Source of the DNA: an uncultured Lachnospiraceae bacterium
Lineage (GTDB): Bacteria > Bacillota > Clostridia > Lachnospirales > Lachnospiraceae
Assembly: GCA_947174725.1 (NCBI GenBank)
Contig: CAMWKA010000056.1
Location: forward strand, 1-8,718
Direction of reading: 5' to 3'
Length of the DNA stretch: 8,718 nucleotides
Positions within the stretch are counted from its first letter, which is position 1. Every line of letters begins with the position of its first letter. Position numbers and translations under genes: made by a program. The notes under the pieces are model-generated. The model made no database searches, had not been told where the DNA came from, and saw nothing but the letters and a program-made list of their open reading frames with translations. Of this stretch, positions 6,616 through 8,718 are shown piece by piece.

Positions 6616-8349
6616 ATGGAAACATTAAAAAAATTAAATTATCTGTTTGACAGGAAGATAAAATTAAGAACAGTCTATGTATTTATTCTGATTACGTTAG
6701 GCTCCATAGTAGAGCTTTTAGGGATTGCGATCGTTCTGCCGATCATAGAACTTGCTATGGAAGAGAATACTGTATCAGACAGTAAAATGGCGCTTTTGCT
6801 TTCACGATTGATCGGAACGGAGAGCAAGGAAGAAATATTGCTGTGGTTGATTGGCATCACCGTTGTTATTTATATTGTTAAATCTTTTTATCTGGTCTAT
6901 ATGAACAGCCAGCTTTATCTGTTTTCTGCGGACGTCAAGAGAAAACTGGCGATCAGACTGTTAAAGACATATTTTAAACAGCCTTATGAATTTTTCTTAT
7001 TAAAAAATTCTGCGGAATTGATGCGTGGAGTAAGCGGCGATACGGGTGAATTATATAATACCATTATCAATGTGCTGCATGTGATTTCTAATGGAATCAC
7101 AGCAGTCAGTATTATTGTATATCTTATTGTTACTAATTTTTGGATGACGATAACAATCACGGCATTGCTCTCTATCTGCGCCCTGTTGATTTTTCTTGTA
7201 TTTAATAGGCGCTTTCGGTTTTATGGAGCGCAGAATCAAAAATATAGCGCGTATATGTCAAAGGATCTCCGGCAGGCGTTTGAGGGTGTAAAAGAAATCA
7301 AAGTCATGGGAAACGGAGATTATTTTGTTGACGCATATGAGAGGAATTTTAAAAATCAGAACAAAGTCATGAACCTGTTTAATATTTATAATTCTATCCC
7401 TAAATATCTGATAGAAACTGTCAGTATTTCGGGAATTCTTATATTTTTAGGAGTGAATGTAATTTTTAATGATAATTATACCGCGCTGATTCCGCAGCTG
7501 GCTTCATTTTGTGTAGCTGCTTATAAACTTTTACCTTCTATAAACGGTATTTCGACTTATATGAATAGCATTATTTTCAGTAAGGCTTCTGTCGATCTGG
7601 TATATCATGACATTAAAGAGATTGAGGATCTGGAAAAGCAAAAAGAAAAAGAACATAGTGATTTTAAAAAGATGGAATTTTCCGATTCTATTGAAGTTAA
7701 GGGAGTTTCCTTTAGATATCGGGGTACGGAAAAGGAAGTTTTAAGTGATGTATGTATCCGTATTCCGAAAGGTCATTCTGTGGCGTTGATCGGTCCTTCC
7801 GGCGGCGGCAAGACTACCATGGCGGATATTATACTGGGACTGCTGGAACCGGAAAAAGGTTCGGTATTGGTGGACGGGGTGGATATTAGGGACAATCTGG
7901 AAGGTTGGGGTAAAAATATTGGATATATTCCGCAGGTCATCTATCTTACGGATGACAGCATCCGTAAAAATGTAGCGTTTGGAATCAGTGAAAATGACAT
8001 TGATGATGAACAGGTATGGAAGGCGCTGGAGGGTGCGCAATTAAAGGAATTTGTTAAGGGACTTCCGAACGGTCTGGATACGGAAGTTGGAGAACACGGA
8101 GACCGTATTTCCGGAGGACAGAGGCAGAGGATCGGAATCGCAAGAGCGTTGTACCGCAATCCTGAGATCCTGGTATTTGATGAGGCGACTTCCGCTCTTG
8201 ATAACGAGACGGAAAAGGAAGTTATGAAGGCAATCGAAGGACTACAGGGAACGAAAACCATGCTGATGATTGCACACCGTTTGACGACGATTGAACACTG
8301 TGATACGGTATATAAGGTGGAAAATGGGAAAGTTGAGAAAGTGCGATGA
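6616..8349 (+). CDS. PglK-like ABC transporter, glycolipid flippase
   Basis: This 577-residue half-transporter has its membrane and ATPase domains fused. Six membrane segments can be placed by eye near 18-42, 75-97, 150-172, 174-196, 262-284 and 288-306. The ATPase domain (about 358-577) is intact: Walker A GPSGGGKTT (393-401), Q-loop Q440, signature ISGGQ (498-502), Walker B ILVFDEA (518-524) and H-loop H554. Segments such as GYIPQVIYLTDDSIRKNVAFG (436-456, abbreviated here to its order Q440, D446-D447, N452) resemble PglK, which flips lipid-linked oligosaccharides across the cytoplasmic membrane as a homodimer. In this locus the cargo would be the GT2/GT11 product. A TGGAGA ribosome binding site (6605-6610) precedes the ATG, 27 nt after the fucosyltransferase. 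A lipid or peptide exporter of the MsbA type is the alternative; the neighbours favour a glycan flippase. Confidence 0.85.
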   Translation: METLKKLNYLFDRKIKLRTVYVFILITLGSIVELLGIAIVLPIIELAMEENTVSDSKMALLLSRLIGTESKEEILLWLIGITVVIYIVKSFYLVYMNSQLYLFSADVKRKLAIRLLKTYFKQPYEFFLLKNSAELMRGVSGDTGELYNTIINVLHVISNGITAVSIIVYLIVTNFWMTITITALLSICALLIFLVFNRRFRFYGAQNQKYSAYMSKDLRQAFEGVKEIKVMGNGDYFVDAYERNFKNQNKVMNLFNIYNSIPKYLIETVSISGILIFLGVNVIFNDNYTALIPQLASFCVAAYKLLPSINGISTYMNSIIFSKASVDLVYHDIKEIEDLEKQKEKEHSDFKKMEFSDSIEVKGVSFRYRGTEKEVLSDVCIRIPKGHSVALIGPSGGGKTTMADIILGLLEPEKGSVLVDGVDIRDNLEGWGKNIGYIPQVIYLTDDSIRKNVAFGISENDIDDEQVWKALEGAQLKEFVKGLPNGLDTEVGEHGDRISGGQRQRIGIARALYRNPEILVFDEATSALDNETEKEVMKAIEGLQGTKTMLMIAHRLTTIEHCDTVYKVENGKVEKVR

Positions 8350-8394
8350 AAGAAATGATAAAAGACTGCGTTTGCTATTTATTTATACAGTCAT

Positions 8395-8432
8395 AATTTA
8401 GCTAAAGATGCTGACATCTTTCTAACTAAATT
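8395..8432 (+). terminator. AT-rich hairpin, possible weak terminator or attenuator
   Basis: AATTTAG (8395-8401) can pair with CTAAATT (8426-8432), and AAAGATG (8404-8410) with CATCTTT (8415-8421), around a CTGA loop, with a small asymmetric internal loop of 2 and 4 nt. A run of five T (8431-8435) overlaps the base of the stem. This looks like an intrinsic terminator but is AT-rich and probably weak. It lies in the 103-nt gap after the ABC transporter gene, where base composition also drops. Confidence 0.35.
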
Positions 8433-8452
8433 TTTATGGATTTTAGGAGATT

Positions 8453-8718
8453 ATGAGAAATATGGGACGTCAATTTTTGACTGGAAAGAAGGAACTTCAA
8501 GAAAATGTGAAGTTTGGTATAGTTGTATTCGTTCTTTTACTCATATCAAGTATGAGTTTTTGGTATGCAGATACTAATTCCAATGTGAGACATAGCATGA
8601 ATATATGGAAATCCTTATTTGAGGGGCATTTCTTTGAATTTTATAGTTATAATATTACTTCTGCCAATTTAGGTGAAACATGGCATATGGCAGGATATGA
8701 GGTGCCGTTGTATTGTAT
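8453..8718 (+). CDS. Partial membrane protein, possible glycan-assembly enzyme (3' end outside window)
   Basis: An ATG at 8453 with an AGGAGA ribosome binding site (8445-8450) opens a frame of 88 codons that continues past the window end. The product starts with a short basic segment (RNMGRQFLTGKK), then one hydrophobic helix at about residues 20-38. A loop rich in aromatic residues follows, with D40 shortly after the helix and FEGHFFEFYSYN at 56-67. This layout resembles the N-termini of multi-spanning GT-C-type membrane glycosyltransferases or polymerases found in exopolysaccharide clusters, but too little is visible to assign a family. GC content is about 33% by hand count, clearly below the preceding genes, suggesting a different origin or a common feature of membrane-protein genes. 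I do not recognise the family with confidence. Confidence 0.7.
   Translation, partial: MRNMGRQFLTGKKELQENVKFGIVVFVLLLISSMSFWYADTNSNVRHSMNIWKSLFEGHFFEFYSYNITSANLGETWHMAGYEVPLYC

Noticed and set aside
8372..8397. Possible promoter (TTGCTA and CATAAT) before the last gene
   Set aside because: Spacing is only 14 nt and both boxes are imperfect in AT-rich sequence, so it cannot be supported.

Overview
The window reads as a surface-glycan locus from a low-to-mid GC Gram-positive, most likely a gut-type clostridium of the Lachnospiraceae. That placement is an inference from strong AGGAG-type ribosome binding sites, frequent AGA/GGA/ATA codons, a GC content in the mid-forties for most genes, and the style of the gene families. 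No rRNA or housekeeping marker is present to confirm it. Seven complete genes and one truncated gene all lie on the + strand and are closely spaced, so most of the window looks like one operon. An extended -10 promoter element lies just upstream of the first gene.

Region 1 (about 1-4626) encodes a complete route to an activated phosphonate. A PLP aminotransferase of the PhnW/AepZ group comes first. It is followed by a phosphoenolpyruvate mutase carrying an N-terminal HxGH-type nucleotidylyltransferase domain (AepX), a LicC/PntC-like cytidylyltransferase, and a ThDP-dependent phosphonopyruvate decarboxylase (AepY). In pathway order: PEP -> phosphonopyruvate (AepX) -> phosphonoacetaldehyde (AepY) -> 2-aminoethylphosphonate, AEP (aminotransferase) -> CMP-AEP (PntC-like enzyme). 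No phosphonatase or C-P lyase gene is visible, which favours biosynthesis over catabolism.

Between aepX and the pntC-like gene is the only large gap in the operon, 233 bp. It holds two structures: a tandem array of a 7-bp unit that begins inside the last codons of aepX, and an imperfect 99-bp inverted repeat with a perfect 22-bp inner stem. They suggest either a small non-coding mobile or repeat element or an RNA-level control or processing site that splits the pathway genes.

Region 2 (about 4643-8349) encodes glycan assembly: a family-2 glycosyltransferase, a GT11-type fucosyltransferase, and a PglK-like ABC flippase with fused membrane and ATPase domains. The simplest reading is that the cell builds a lipid-linked, possibly fucosylated oligosaccharide, flips it across the membrane, and decorates it with AEP supplied by region 1. 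The enzyme that would move AEP from CMP-AEP to the sugar is not visible here.

Region 3 (8350-8718) starts with an AT-rich hairpin, then the first 88 codons of a membrane protein that runs off the window. Its GC content is clearly lower (about 33% by hand count). It is probably another cell-surface glycan gene and possibly a different transcription unit.
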